Source: an uncultured Opitutia bacterium | Lineage (GTDB): Bacteria > Verrucomicrobiota > Verrucomicrobiia > Opitutales > Puniceicoccaceae | Direction of reading: 5' to 3' | DNA: 64,000 nucleotides | Assembly: GCA_913056175.1 (NCBI GenBank) | Contig: CAJXLM010000002.1 | Location: forward strand, 1-64,000 | In this document: one piece after another, positions 16,710-25,828 of the stretch | Position numbering within the stretch: the first letter of the stretch is position 1 | Layout: each line of letters starts with the position of its first letter | Translations under genes and position numbers: made by a program | The notes under the pieces: model-generated | The model's database searches: none | Told to the model about the DNA's origin: nothing | The model's input: the letters and a program-made list of their open reading frames with translations, nothing else

Positions 16710-16967
16710 TCAGGCGCGCTGGCGGAGCGGCCGGAGGAAGGTGGCGCCGGTGATGAGGGCGACCACGAGGGTGGAGCTGCCGGCGGTGAGGAGGACCGCA
16801 CCGGTGTTGACGGCGGCCTGCTTGGTCACGCAAGCGTGCCCGCCCCCGCAACCGCAGTCCATCGCCCCCATGGGGGTTGCCCCGGACTGGGTGAACAGGC
16901 CGGCGGTGAGGAGAACGGCACCGAGGAGGAGGAAGGCGGCGGGCAGGATGCGGAGGATCAGTTTCAT
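16710..16967 (-). CDS. Small two-helix membrane protein
   Basis: An 85-residue protein with two hydrophobic helices (about 8-25 and 53-75) flanking a Gly/Cys-rich loop (MDCGCGGGHACVTK). Both halves contain the same GAVLLTAG segment, and the DNA encoding them is also similar (ccggcggtgaggag repeated), so it may have arisen by internal duplication. The three cysteines and a histidine in the loop could bind metal. I do not recognise a family. It has its own candidate promoter directly upstream and follows the DUF2071 gene by 62 nt. Confidence 0.55.
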   Translation of the reverse strand: MKLILRILPAAFLLLGAVLLTAGLFTQSGATPMGAMDCGCGGGHACVTKQAAVNTGAVLLTAGSSTLVVALITGATFLRPLRQRA

Positions 16968-16975
16968 GGGGAGAG

Positions 16976-17004
16976 GGGATAAGGCTAACGGACAAGGCTG
17001 TCAA
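16976..17004 (-). promoter_or_regulatory. Sigma-70-type promoter candidate for the 85-aa membrane protein
   Basis: On the minus strand a perfect TTGACA -35 box (complement of 16999-17004), a 17-nt spacer and a weaker TATCCC -10 box (complement of 16976-16981) lie in the gap. The -10 ends only 8 nt before the ATG, so transcription would start within a few bases of the start codon, implying a leaderless or nearly leaderless mRNA. No Shine-Dalgarno sequence is seen. Confidence 0.5.
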
Positions 17005-17029
17005 ATGGCTTTGCGGGCGGATTCCGGGC

Positions 17030-17788
17030 TCATCCGGGGACCGCCCCGGTCGCCTCGAGCGAGTCCGCGGGTGGCAAGGCCCACCGGCGGACGCCGTGGA
17101 TGCGCACGGCGAAGCCCGGGGAGGAGAGGACGGAGGCGGGTGGACCCTTCGGCTCGGGGAGGCCGGCCAGCCGGAAAAGATCCGTCGACCCCTCGAGCAG
17201 CTGGGCGGAGCGGAAGCGGTAGGGCTCGTGGGAGAGGGTCCCCGTGCGGAGGGTCTCGCCCGGGTGGAGACGGGCGAAGAGGCGGTAGCGCTCGAGGAGG
17301 AAGTGCTCCAGACTGCCGGCGAGGGCTTCCCGGGTCGGCTCGGCGGGATCGGAGGTCCACCGGTAGCGCTGCCAGCGGGTCCACTGGCCGCGGACGAGCG
17401 GCCGGGCGTGGAAGTCGGTCTCCACCGTGCCCTCGTCCACCTGGATCTCCGCCCGCCGGTAGGGGATCCGGAAGAATTGGCGAGCGATCCACACTGCGGG
17501 GCCGAGGGAAGCATCGAGGGAGAAGAACCACACCCCGGTGCGGCCCTCCGCATCGATGGCGTAGGTGCGCAGGTTCAGTTCATCGAGCTTGCGCAGTCCC
17601 GGCAGTTGCGGGAAGCCGGTCGGGCGGATGCCCTGCATACGGAAGGCCACGACCCCGACCCAGGCCCTGCCCGCGTAGGTGTGCACACCCAGCTCGGGGG
17701 GCAGTACGGCCTGCACCACCGGTACCGGGAGGGGCCAGTGGAGGAAGAGGAGATTCGACCAATACTGGTGGAGCAGGACCGGTCTCAT
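17030..17788 (-). CDS. DUF2071 (YqjF-like) protein
   Basis: This 252-residue cytoplasmic protein matches the YqjF/DUF2071 family. Typical segments are LLHQYWSNLLFLHWPLPVPVVQAVLPPEL at the N-terminus, GRAWVGVVAFRMQGIRP, LDELNLRTYAID, GVWFFSLDASLGPAVWIARQFFRIPYRRAEI and LEHFLLERYRLF. The fold resembles acetoacetate decarboxylase but no activity is known for the family. ATG at 17788. It lies 17 nt downstream of the minus-strand beta-propeller-like gene and may be in the same transcript. Confidence 0.85.
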   Translation of the reverse strand: MRPVLLHQYWSNLLFLHWPLPVPVVQAVLPPELGVHTYAGRAWVGVVAFRMQGIRPTGFPQLPGLRKLDELNLRTYAIDAEGRTGVWFFSLDASLGPAVWIARQFFRIPYRRAEIQVDEGTVETDFHARPLVRGQWTRWQRYRWTSDPAEPTREALAGSLEHFLLERYRLFARLHPGETLRTGTLSHEPYRFRSAQLLEGSTDLFRLAGLPEPKGPPASVLSSPGFAVRIHGVRRWALPPADSLEATGAVPG

Positions 17789-17805
17789 CGGGCGGGGGGA
17801 GCGGC

Positions 17806-20028
17806 TCAGTCCGGCAGGTCTCCCGACCAGGCCGCCCGGTTCCCGGCGGCGTCCTCGGTTTCAAGAAGGAGGGGAGTGCCGGCGGGCCCGAGATCCTCCG
17901 GCAGGCGGAAGGACTCCTCGCGGCTGTCGAAGAGCCCGTCCACCGGCAGGAGCGGTCGCGGCTCTCCCCCGTCGATACGGAAGGTCAGGGAGACAATGCG
18001 GCTGTGGCCGTCGGTGGCCCGGATCCGCCGGGGGTGGTCGGCTTCCGGGCCCTGCAGGACGGGGTCCTCCGGGTCGAGGAGGACGAGGGCGCCCTGCTTC
18101 TCGGAGGTGAGGCCGGTGCCGGGGAGATTGCTTCGGCGGTCGCTGGCGACGACGCGGGGCTCGTAGTGGCCGGCGGGGAATCCGGAGACCTGCTGGGAGT
18201 GGAAGGGCTCCGCGAGGTCGCGGGCGAGGAGGGTCCAATCCTCTTCCCCGAGGCGGCGGAGGTAGAGGTCGTAGCGGAGCTCGTCCCCGTTGGGGTCGGA
18301 GGCTTCCCAGAGCACGGAGAGCCAGCCGCGCTCCTCGTGGACCACCACCGGGGGTCCGCCGGGCCCGTTGGCTCCGCTCCCGTTCCCGTGGTTTCCGCCC
18401 CCGTTGTTCTGGAACAGCTGGGCCAGCCCCGTGCGTTGCTTCGACGGGGGTGGGCTGGGCAGCCTCTCCAGCCGGACCGGCAGGCTGCGGATTCTCCGGA
18501 AGACGGGGGCCTCATTGGGGAGTTGGTAGAAGACCTCGGCCCGGCGCAGGACGGCGTCCTCCGGGCCGAGCCGCAGGCGGAACTGGAGGAAACGGCCCGG
18601 GGGGCTGGCGATCCTCCCGGCGGCGAGAGGAGTCCACGCCGACCAGGAGGAGTCCGGATCGGCCCGGTTGCCCGAGCGGGTCTCCACGGCGAGGTCCCCG
18701 AGCTGGCGACCCGTGGCGTGGAGGCGGCCCCAGCGGACCTTGTGGCCGGCGTCGAAGACATCGGAGGTGTACTGGCCAGGGGTGGTACCGCTGGCCGGGC
18801 GGACCCGGTAGAGCCGGGCGGGGTTGCTGCTGGCGACCCAGACCCCCTCCGCCCCAGGCGAGGCGAGGGCGGAGATCTCCCCCCCTTCCCGACCTTCGGC
18901 GATGAGGCTCCAGTCGTAGCGGTCCTCGAAGTTGTAGAGCCGGGCCCGCCGGTCCGAGCCGAGGAGGATGCGGTCTCTCCAGAGAGTGGCGGCGAGGACC
19001 TGTTCCTCACCGGAGGCGACGAGGAGCGGGTGGATGAAGCCGCCCGCGTCGATGGAGAACAGGCCGGAGGGCAGGCCGCGCGGTCCTTGCGGAGCGGGGG
19101 CGGAGCCTCCGCCCCCGTTTCCGTTGGAGGGGCCGCTCGGGGAGCCGGAGCCACCCCCGCCGGTTCCCCCCGGTCCCCCGTTGCCGCTCCCCGCTTCCCC
19201 GCGGTAGACGGCGATCCGCACGCTGCCGTCGGCGGCGGGAAAGAGTCCGCGGACTTCTCCCGCCCCGAGTTCGGCGAGGGTGCGGACCTGCGGTTCCCCG
19301 GGGCCTTGCCGGAGGAGGTGTCCGTTCGGCCCGGTGGCGAAATAGAGGGTGCCCCCGGTGCCGTGGGCGAAGGTGAAGACGTGGGTGGAGGCGGTTTCCG
19401 CGACAACCTCGGGCTCGGCCTCCGGCTCCCCGGGATCGATGCGCAGGATCCGGCCCGGGGCCCCCGTGGCCACGAGGAGGTGGCCCTCGTGGGCGGGATC
19501 CTCCCGGATTTCCCAGAGGTAGTCGACCGGGAGCGAGGCGAAGACCTCCGGGGAGGCGCCCGGGGAAGCGATCCGGTAGAGGCGACCATCCGGCGAGGTC
19601 CCGATCCAGAGGACACCGTCCCCGCCCAGGTGGAGGGCGCGGACGAGGGGGGCCGGCGAGGAGAAGACGCGGGACCAGGTCCCGGTGGACGGCTCCCCGG
19701 CCGCCTCCGCGGGGTTCCCGTCCTCGGCCCCCGGGGGGTCGTAGCGGTAGACGGCGGCGGGGCCCCCGGTGCTGGCATAGACCGGCCCGCCGGCCCCGCC
19801 GGCGGCGAGGTCCCAGATAATGGCCCCGGCTTCGGGAGCGCCGTGGTCGCGGAGACGGGGGCCGGCGGTGAGGGCTCCGTTCCAGTGGAGGGAGAGCGAG
19901 TCCAGCTCGCCCCGTTCCCAGGCCCCGTAGCCCTCGAAGACCTGGCTCTCGGTCTGGACGGCCCGGGCGGCGGGGAGGAGGAGGGCGGCGAGGAGGCCGG
20001 CGCGGAGGAGGGGGAACAGGCGTTGCAT
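17806..20028 (-). CDS. Secreted beta-propeller-like protein, WD40/NHL type repeats
   Basis: A 740-residue protein with a signal peptide (LLRAGLLAALLLPAARA). Residues about 60-420 form repeats such as ALHLGGDGVLWIGTSPDGRLYRIASPG, TFAHGTGGTLYFATGPNGHLLRQGPGEP and ALASPGAEGVWVASSNPARLYRVRPA, typical of a beta propeller. A Gly/Asn-rich spacer (about 275-310) and a second GN-rich linker (about 550-570) interrupt it. The C-terminal part (VLWEASDPNGDELRYDLYLR, LTFRIDGGEP) looks like fibronectin/Ig-like beta sandwiches. It ends a minus-strand pair: its ATG lies 4 nt after the S55 peptidase stop codon, so the two are probably co-translated. No enzymatic site is seen. Confidence 0.75.
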   Translation of the reverse strand: MQRLFPLLRAGLLAALLLPAARAVQTESQVFEGYGAWERGELDSLSLHWNGALTAGPRLRDHGAPEAGAIIWDLAAGGAGGPVYASTGGPAAVYRYDPPGAEDGNPAEAAGEPSTGTWSRVFSSPAPLVRALHLGGDGVLWIGTSPDGRLYRIASPGASPEVFASLPVDYLWEIREDPAHEGHLLVATGAPGRILRIDPGEPEAEPEVVAETASTHVFTFAHGTGGTLYFATGPNGHLLRQGPGEPQVRTLAELGAGEVRGLFPAADGSVRIAVYRGEAGSGNGGPGGTGGGGSGSPSGPSNGNGGGGSAPAPQGPRGLPSGLFSIDAGGFIHPLLVASGEEQVLAATLWRDRILLGSDRRARLYNFEDRYDWSLIAEGREGGEISALASPGAEGVWVASSNPARLYRVRPASGTTPGQYTSDVFDAGHKVRWGRLHATGRQLGDLAVETRSGNRADPDSSWSAWTPLAAGRIASPPGRFLQFRLRLGPEDAVLRRAEVFYQLPNEAPVFRRIRSLPVRLERLPSPPPSKQRTGLAQLFQNNGGGNHGNGSGANGPGGPPVVVHEERGWLSVLWEASDPNGDELRYDLYLRRLGEEDWTLLARDLAEPFHSQQVSGFPAGHYEPRVVASDRRSNLPGTGLTSEKQGALVLLDPEDPVLQGPEADHPRRIRATDGHSRIVSLTFRIDGGEPRPLLPVDGLFDSREESFRLPEDLGPAGTPLLLETEDAAGNRAAWSGDLPD

Positions 20029-20032
20029 GGGG

Positions 20033-21934
20033 TCAGGATTCCGTGGGGAGAAGGAGTTCGGCGTTGCCGGTGAGGAGTCCCTCGACGGGGAGGCGGGTTT
20101 CCCAGACGACTTCCTCGCGGAGGAGGTCCTCGCCGTTCACCCGTTGGGCGGAGGAGGAGAGGCGGAGGACCGAGGGGGGGAGCCCCTCGAGGCGCTGTCC
20201 CTCCAGTCGGAGCCCGGGGGAGGGCCGGAGAAGCTGGAGGTAGAGAAAACCGTTCGGCCGGAGGTCCTCCAGCTCCCCGAGGAGGGCCTCGAGGGACCGC
20301 CCCGGATAACCCGCCCGGAGGAGCCGGTTCTCGTTGAGTTGGTCGGCATTTCCCACCCGGAGCCGGAAGGTCGTACCGGGCGGGCCCCCGGGAATCGGCA
20401 CCTCGACCCGGCGGACCCGCTCGGAGCCGTCCGCCCCCCGGGTGCGCAGGTGCACGCCGACGGACTCGCCGGGCCGGAGGCGCGCCGAATCGAGCCGGAC
20501 CTCCTCGAGGGCTTCCTGGGGCTCGCCGGGGCGCACCCGCAGGTCGGCCTGCAGGCCGGTCACCCGGGGAAAGGTTTCCGTGCCGCGGAGGACTTGTTGG
20601 AAGAGGTCGGTGAGGTAGAAGAGCGGATCGGAGAAGATCCCGGCCTCGGGCTGGCCGAGCCCGACCATGGAGGGCAGGTCGCTCCCCGCCCCGGGACCGA
20701 GCCGGCGGAAGTGGAGGGGCTCCTCCCGCCCCTCGAGGGTGACGGTCAGCTCCGCCTCGACGAGGGAGCGGTCGTACTTTTCCGGCCGGGCCTCGAGGGC
20801 CTGGGAGAGGTAGGCGAGGAGCATCCCCGGGAGGATTTCCCGGTGCTCGGCGATGTCTCCGTGGAGCACCTCGTCCTCCCCGTCGCCGAAGCGGACCTCG
20901 ACCGGGACGACATAGGGCCGCCGCCCGATCTCCGCCTGGATCCCGGGGCGGTCGTCCTGCCAGAGGGTTCCCTCGATGCCGCCGAAGTTGGCGATCTTGA
21001 AACTGTTGCGGTAGTTGCTGACCACATCGACCACCTCGGCGGGTCCGACGGGCAGTTCAGTGGACCCATTGCCGAACATCGGGTGGCCGAAGGCGATGAC
21101 ACGGTTGCCCCGGCGGGCGGTGATCGTGCCAACCCCGCCCATGGTGATGTCCCCGGCGGCGAGGAGGACGGCGAGGGGCTCGCCGGCCCCGTAGGAGGAT
21201 TGGATGGCGCTGTCCTGGCCGGCGGCGCCCCCTTCGAGGGACCAGCCGCGTCGCTTCCACCAGGGGTTCACCCGGGCGCGGGCGGCCGGGCTGAGGCCGC
21301 TGGCGGCAAGGGAGAGGGGAAGGGAGGCGGGCTGCAGCCCACCACTCCCGGTGGGTGCCTCGGCCGGAAGGGCCGGAGCGGGGAACCGCGCGGCGGTGGA
21401 GCGGGATCCCCCGCCCGGGCCGCCGGCCTCGCCGGCCTCGCGGAGGGGGAGGTCGGGGAGGTCGTACAGTTCCTCCATGGCGGCGATCGGGGTGACCCCG
21501 ATGAGAGTCTTGTCCTTCGACCAGGGGAAACCGTAGGCGTAGGCGCCGGCGAGGCGGCCGTCGATGTAGACAGGGCTGCCGCTCATGCCGGAGACCGGGC
21601 CGGTCATGGTGTTGAGGGCATCGGTGGCCCGGCAGAGGAGGACGGGAAGCTGGGGCCCGGCAAAATCCTCGAGTACGCCCACGACCTCCAGAGGGAAGCT
21701 CTCGACCCGGCCGGGGCCGACCGCGGTCCGCCACTCCCCGGTGTCGCCCGGCTCGATCTCCGCGAGCGGGATCGTTGGCGCGGCGGGCACCGCCGCTGAG
21801 AGGGGGCCGGCACAGAGGGCACCGAGGGCGAGGGCGAACAACGCCCCGCGGCGGGCGCGAGAGGGGAGGCGCCGGGGGGCCTCAGGAGAGGACCGGGTTT
21901 TCCCGGGAAACGGCAAAGAGGAGAAAGGCAGCAT
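20033..21934 (-). CDS. SpoIVB-type S55 peptidase domain protein
   Basis: This 633-residue exported protein carries a SpoIVB-like S55 serine peptidase domain. An N-terminal basic segment and hydrophobic ALFALALGALCAGPLSAA make a signal peptide. The catalytic region has TGPVSGMSGSPVY (Ser near 118-120) and later VIAFGHPMFGNG with the probable catalytic His. The remainder is mostly beta strand, with no recognisable PDZ domain. In Bacillus the family cleaves SpoIVFA to start sigma-K activation, but homologues are found in many non-sporulating bacteria with unknown targets. Its start lies 53 nt inside the exchanger gene; a later TTG start would drop the basic leader. Confidence 0.8.
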   Translation of the reverse strand: MLPFSSLPFPGKTRSSPEAPRRLPSRARRGALFALALGALCAGPLSAAVPAAPTIPLAEIEPGDTGEWRTAVGPGRVESFPLEVVGVLEDFAGPQLPVLLCRATDALNTMTGPVSGMSGSPVYIDGRLAGAYAYGFPWSKDKTLIGVTPIAAMEELYDLPDLPLREAGEAGGPGGGSRSTAARFPAPALPAEAPTGSGGLQPASLPLSLAASGLSPAARARVNPWWKRRGWSLEGGAAGQDSAIQSSYGAGEPLAVLLAAGDITMGGVGTITARRGNRVIAFGHPMFGNGSTELPVGPAEVVDVVSNYRNSFKIANFGGIEGTLWQDDRPGIQAEIGRRPYVVPVEVRFGDGEDEVLHGDIAEHREILPGMLLAYLSQALEARPEKYDRSLVEAELTVTLEGREEPLHFRRLGPGAGSDLPSMVGLGQPEAGIFSDPLFYLTDLFQQVLRGTETFPRVTGLQADLRVRPGEPQEALEEVRLDSARLRPGESVGVHLRTRGADGSERVRRVEVPIPGGPPGTTFRLRVGNADQLNENRLLRAGYPGRSLEALLGELEDLRPNGFLYLQLLRPSPGLRLEGQRLEGLPPSVLRLSSSAQRVNGEDLLREEVVWETRLPVEGLLTGNAELLLPTES

Positions 21935-22895
21935 AGAGAAGCAGGAGGAGGAAGGCGGTCCGGCGACCGATGTGTCCGCGCGACCAGGCGAGCCCGGCGA
22001 AGAGGACGGTGAGGGCGATCACCCCGAAGTACTCCACGCGCAGGATCGTGGGCGCCACCGGAAAAGGAAAGGAAACCGCCCCGATACCGCAAATGAGAAG
22101 AAGGTTGAACAAGTTGGAGCCAATGACGTTGCCCACGACCAGCCCGCTCTGCCGGCGGTACGCGGCGACCCCGGCCGCCCCCAGTTCCGGCAGGCTCGTG
22201 CCCACCGCCACGAGGGTGATCCCGACGAGGGTTTCGCTGACCCCGGCGCGCCGGGCGAGTTCGCTGGCCCCGGCCACGGCGAGATCCGCCCCCAACCAGA
22301 GCAGGAAAGTGCCGCCGGCGACGAGGAGCAGGGCCACGGCGGGTCCGCCCCGGGCCCGCGGGATTTCCCCGGCCACGGATTCTTCGTAGTGGGAGCCCCG
22401 CACGCTGCGCACCAGCAGGAGGAGGTAGAGCCCGAGGAGGGAGAGGAAGAGGATCCCGTCGAGCGTGGAAAGACCGCCCCCGAAGGCCGCGAGGAAGGGA
22501 AAGAGCAGGGTCGTCCCGACCAGCAGGGGGAGTTCCTGCCGGACGAGGCGGGACTCGACGGCCAGCGGGTGGATGAGGGCGGCCACCGCGAGGATGAGCC
22601 CGAGGTTGGCCGCGTTGCTCCCGATGATGTTCCCGACGGCCAGTCCCTCCCGCCCTTCGGCCAGGCTGACCGCGGAGGTGAACAGCTCCGGGGCGGAGGT
22701 GGCCGCGGAGACCACGGTGAGACCCACCACAATCGGGGGAATGCGCAGCTGCAGGGCGAGGCTGGCCGCTCCCCGGCTGAGCCCGTCCCCACCGACGAGG
22801 AGGAGGACGAGGCCCCCGAGGAGGGCCAGCCAGAGGAGAGGCGTGCCGCTCTCGGCAAGCGAGACGAAGGCGATCGTGCTGGGGGCGGGGGTCAT
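21882..22895 (-). CDS. Sodium/calcium exchanger family (CaCA) membrane protein
   Basis: This 337-residue inner-membrane antiporter contains the two inverted alpha repeats of the CaCA superfamily. Repeat one reads TVVSAATSAPELFTSAVSLAEGREGLAVGNIIGSNAANLGLILA, and repeat two reads LVAVGTSLPELGAAGVAAYRRQSGLVVGNVIGSNLFNLLLICG. The GNIIGSN and GNVIGSN motifs and acidic Glu in APEL/LPEL are the Ca2+-binding positions. About ten helices are visible. The ATG at 22895 (MTPAPSTIAF) is preferred; the open frame upstream overlaps ileS. It is divergent from ileS with under 130 bp between, and overlaps the S55 gene by 53 nt. Ion specificity is inferred only from the family. Confidence 0.9.
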   Translation of the reverse strand: MTPAPSTIAFVSLAESGTPLLWLALLGGLVLLLVGGDGLSRGAASLALQLRIPPIVVGLTVVSAATSAPELFTSAVSLAEGREGLAVGNIIGSNAANLGLILAVAALIHPLAVESRLVRQELPLLVGTTLLFPFLAAFGGGLSTLDGILFLSLLGLYLLLLVRSVRGSHYEESVAGEIPRARGGPAVALLLVAGGTFLLWLGADLAVAGASELARRAGVSETLVGITLVAVGTSLPELGAAGVAAYRRQSGLVVGNVIGSNLFNLLLICGIGAVSFPFPVAPTILRVEYFGVIALTVLFAGLAWSRGHIGRRTAFLLLLLYAAFLLFAVSRENPVLS

Positions 22896-23024
22896 GCGAA
22901 GCAGCGAAGGGTTGGAGCGGCCCGCGCGGATGGCAATCCCGGGAGGGAGCAACGGGCAACGGTCTTGACGATGGGGCCCGGCGGGAACACCTTCTTCGCT
23001 TCCTCCCAACGCCCCGCCACGGCC

Positions 23025-25808
23025 GTGAGCTCCCTGAAGAACACCCTCAACCTCCCGCAGACTGATTTTCCCATGCGGGCTTCCCTCGTGAAGCGGGAGC
23101 CCGCCCGCGTGGAGCATTGGAAGCGAATCGGCCTGTACCGGAGGCTCCAGGAACGGAACGAAGGGGGGGAGATCTTCCTCCTGCACGACGGGCCCCCTTT
23201 TACGAACGGCGACGTCCACATCGGAACCGCCCTCAACAAGACCCTCAAGGACATCATCCTCCGCTTCCAGGCCCTGCAGGGGCGGGCGACCCCGTACCAT
23301 CCCGGCTGGGACTGCCACGGCCTACCCATCGAGCACAAGGTCTCCCGGCAACTGCAGGAGGAGGGCCGCGAGCTCTCGCCCCTGGAGACCCGCCAGGCCT
23401 GCGCCGAGTTTTCCCGCAGCTACATCGAGCGCCAGCGCCAGCAATTCGAGCGTATGGGGGTGCTGGCGGATTGGGAGAACGAGTACCGGACGATGGACCC
23501 CGCCTACGAGGCGGAGATCCTGCGGACATTCGCGGACTTCGTGGAACAGGGCTTCGTGTACCGGAGCAAGAAGCCCGTCTACTGGTCGATCCCCTGCCGG
23601 ACCGCCCTCGCCGAGGCGGAGATCGAGTACCGGCCGCACGTGAGTCCGGCGGTGTTTGTCGCCTTCCCGCGGGAGGGTGGGGAAGGGGAGGCCGTGGTGA
23701 TCTGGACGACCACGCCCTGGACGCTGCCGGCCAACCGGGCCGTGGCGGTGCACCCGGAGATCCGCTACGAGGAAGTGGAGAGCGCGGGCGTACGCTACCG
23801 GGTGGCGACCGAGCAGGCGGCGGTCTTCGCGGAGGCGGTGGGTGGGAAGCGGCTGGGCGAGGCCGGCGCGGTTCCCGGCCGGGACCTCGAGGGGTGGCAG
23901 GTTCTTCCTCCCTTCGCGGAGGAATCCGTGCCGGTGGTGGCGGCCGAATTCGTGACGGCGGACACCGGGACCGGCTGTGTGCACATCGCGCCCGGGCACG
24001 GCGAGGAGGACTACCTGCTCGGGCGAGCGCTGGGCCTCGAGGTGTACTCCCCCCTCGACGACGACGGACGCTACCGGGACGACGGACGGATCCCGGAGGC
24101 CCTCGTGGGGGCCTCGGTGCTCGAGGACGAAGGCGGCTCGGAAGCCAACCGCCGCGTGCTCTCGCTCCTCGGGGAGAGCGGGCGGCTCCTCGCCTCCGGG
24201 CGGTGGGAGCATTCCTACCCGCATTGCTGGCGCTCGAAGACCCCGGTGGTCTTCCGGGCCATGGACCAGTGGTTCGTGGCCCTCGACCATGCCGGGCTGC
24301 GGTCCCGGGCCCTCGAGGCGATTGACCGGGTCGCCTGGGAGCCGGCCTGGGGCTCGCGGCGGATCCGGGGTGCCGTGGAGTCCCGGCCGGACTGGTGCGT
24401 CAGCCGCCAGCGCAGCTGGGGCGTGCCGGTGCCGGCCTTCTTCGACGGGGAGGGCGAGCCCTACCTCGACGCGGGGGTGGTGCGGGCGGTGGCCGCGAAG
24501 GTGGCCCGGGAGGGCTCCGACCTCTGGTTCCGGGCGAGCGCCGAGGAACTCCTCGCGGGGATCGACCTGCCGGCAGGGTGGGATCCGGCGCTTCTCCGGC
24601 CCGGGGGAGACACCCTCGATGTATGGATCGACTCGGGGTGCAGCCACCGGGCGGTCCTGCGGGCCCGTGGGTTGCCCTGGCCGGCGGACCTCTACCTCGA
24701 GGGAAGCGACCAGCACCGTGGTTGGTTCCAGAGCTCGCTCTGGACGGCCATGGCCAGCTTCGGAGAGCCTCCCTACCGCGGGGTGCTCACCCACGGTTTC
24801 GTGGTCGGCCAGGACGGTCGCAAGGTCTCCAAGAGCGACGGGAAGCCCCTTACCGTGGACCGGGTGGTCGAGGACTACGGGGCGGACATCGTGCGGCTGT
24901 GGACCTGTTCGGAGGACTACCGGGGCGACCTGCCCTTTTCGGAGGAAATCCTCTCCCACGTCAGCCAGGCCTACCGGAACCTGCGCAACACCCTCCGCTT
25001 CCAGATCGGCAACCTCTTCGACTTCACGGCGGCGACGGACGCGGTTGAGCCCGCCCGGCTCGATCCCCTCGACCAGTGGGCGCTCGGCCGTTTCCAGGAG
25101 CTCCTCCCCGTTCTCGAGTCGGCCTACCGGGAGTACGCCTTCCACCGGGTCTACCAGGAGGTGACCCGTTTTTGCGGTCAGGTCCTTTCGGCGACCTACC
25201 ACGACATCCTCAAGGACCGGCTCTACACCCTCGCGCCCGGCGATCCCCTCCGCCGTTCCTCGCAGAGTGCCCTTTTCCGGATCTGCGACGGGCTGTGCCG
25301 GGTGCTCAGCCCGGTGCTCGCCTTCACCGCGGACGAGGCCTACTCCTTCCTGCACAACGGCGCGGAGTACGGGGAGGCGGCGGCGGCCCTCGCCGGTTGG
25401 CCCACGGACTTCCCGGCCCCGGCGGACGCGGAGGCGGTGGCCGAGGTGGAGGCGCTCCTCCAGTGGAAGTCGAACCACCTCAACGAGGTCATGGATGCCC
25501 GCCGCCAGGACAAGACGATCGCCTCCAGCCTCGACGCGCGGGTGACCGTGCGGGGCGGTCGCCAGCACCCGCTGTTCGCGAGCCTGGAGAGGTGGGCCGA
25601 TCGCTTGCCCGAGTGGTGGATCGTCTCCCAGGTCGAGCTGGTTCCGGAAGAGGGCGGCGGCGAACCCGTCGCCGAAGTGAGCCACGCCGAGGGTGTCCGC
25701 TGCCCCCGGACCTGGCGCTGGGTTCCCTCCCTCGTGGAAACCGAGGAGTGGGGCCCGGTGTCCGCCCGCTGTGCGGAGGTCCTCCGGCAAACCCGCCAAC
25801 CCGCCTGA
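23025..25808 (+). CDS. ileS: Isoleucyl-tRNA synthetase, lacking the C-terminal zinc cysteines
   Basis: A class I aminoacyl-tRNA synthetase of 927 residues. It has the N-terminal LNLPQTDFPMRASLVKREP, the HIGH site as GDVHIGTALNKTLKD, the editing-domain segment TTTPWTLPANRAVAV, WCVSRQRSWGVPVPAF, and KVSKS for KMSKS. The start is taken as GTG 23025 because homologues begin shortly before LKxTLNLP; ATG 22971 in frame is possible. The usual C-terminal zinc finger has two CxxC pairs; here they read CPRT and SARC, so one cysteine of each pair is missing. Gene order ileS-dksA-lspA is a known conserved cluster. Confidence 0.95.
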   Translation: MSSLKNTLNLPQTDFPMRASLVKREPARVEHWKRIGLYRRLQERNEGGEIFLLHDGPPFTNGDVHIGTALNKTLKDIILRFQALQGRATPYHPGWDCHGLPIEHKVSRQLQEEGRELSPLETRQACAEFSRSYIERQRQQFERMGVLADWENEYRTMDPAYEAEILRTFADFVEQGFVYRSKKPVYWSIPCRTALAEAEIEYRPHVSPAVFVAFPREGGEGEAVVIWTTTPWTLPANRAVAVHPEIRYEEVESAGVRYRVATEQAAVFAEAVGGKRLGEAGAVPGRDLEGWQVLPPFAEESVPVVAAEFVTADTGTGCVHIAPGHGEEDYLLGRALGLEVYSPLDDDGRYRDDGRIPEALVGASVLEDEGGSEANRRVLSLLGESGRLLASGRWEHSYPHCWRSKTPVVFRAMDQWFVALDHAGLRSRALEAIDRVAWEPAWGSRRIRGAVESRPDWCVSRQRSWGVPVPAFFDGEGEPYLDAGVVRAVAAKVAREGSDLWFRASAEELLAGIDLPAGWDPALLRPGGDTLDVWIDSGCSHRAVLRARGLPWPADLYLEGSDQHRGWFQSSLWTAMASFGEPPYRGVLTHGFVVGQDGRKVSKSDGKPLTVDRVVEDYGADIVRLWTCSEDYRGDLPFSEEILSHVSQAYRNLRNTLRFQIGNLFDFTAATDAVEPARLDPLDQWALGRFQELLPVLESAYREYAFHRVYQEVTRFCGQVLSATYHDILKDRLYTLAPGDPLRRSSQSALFRICDGLCRVLSPVLAFTADEAYSFLHNGAEYGEAAAALAGWPTDFPAPADAEAVAEVEALLQWKSNHLNEVMDARRQDKTIASSLDARVTVRGGRQHPLFASLERWADRLPEWWIVSQVELVPEEGGGEPVAEVSHAEGVRCPRTWRWVPSLVETEEWGPVSARCAEVLRQTRQPA

Positions 25809-25828
25809 ACCCCTTTTCCCTGATCCCG

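Noticed and set aside
15427-20073. 1548-codon plus-strand frame across four minus-strand genes
   Set aside because: Antisense shadow of recognised genes, a common artefact at this G+C content.
21585-22970. Upstream extension of the ileS frame to 21585
   Set aside because: It is the antisense of the exchanger and S55 genes; synthetase similarity begins about 23028.
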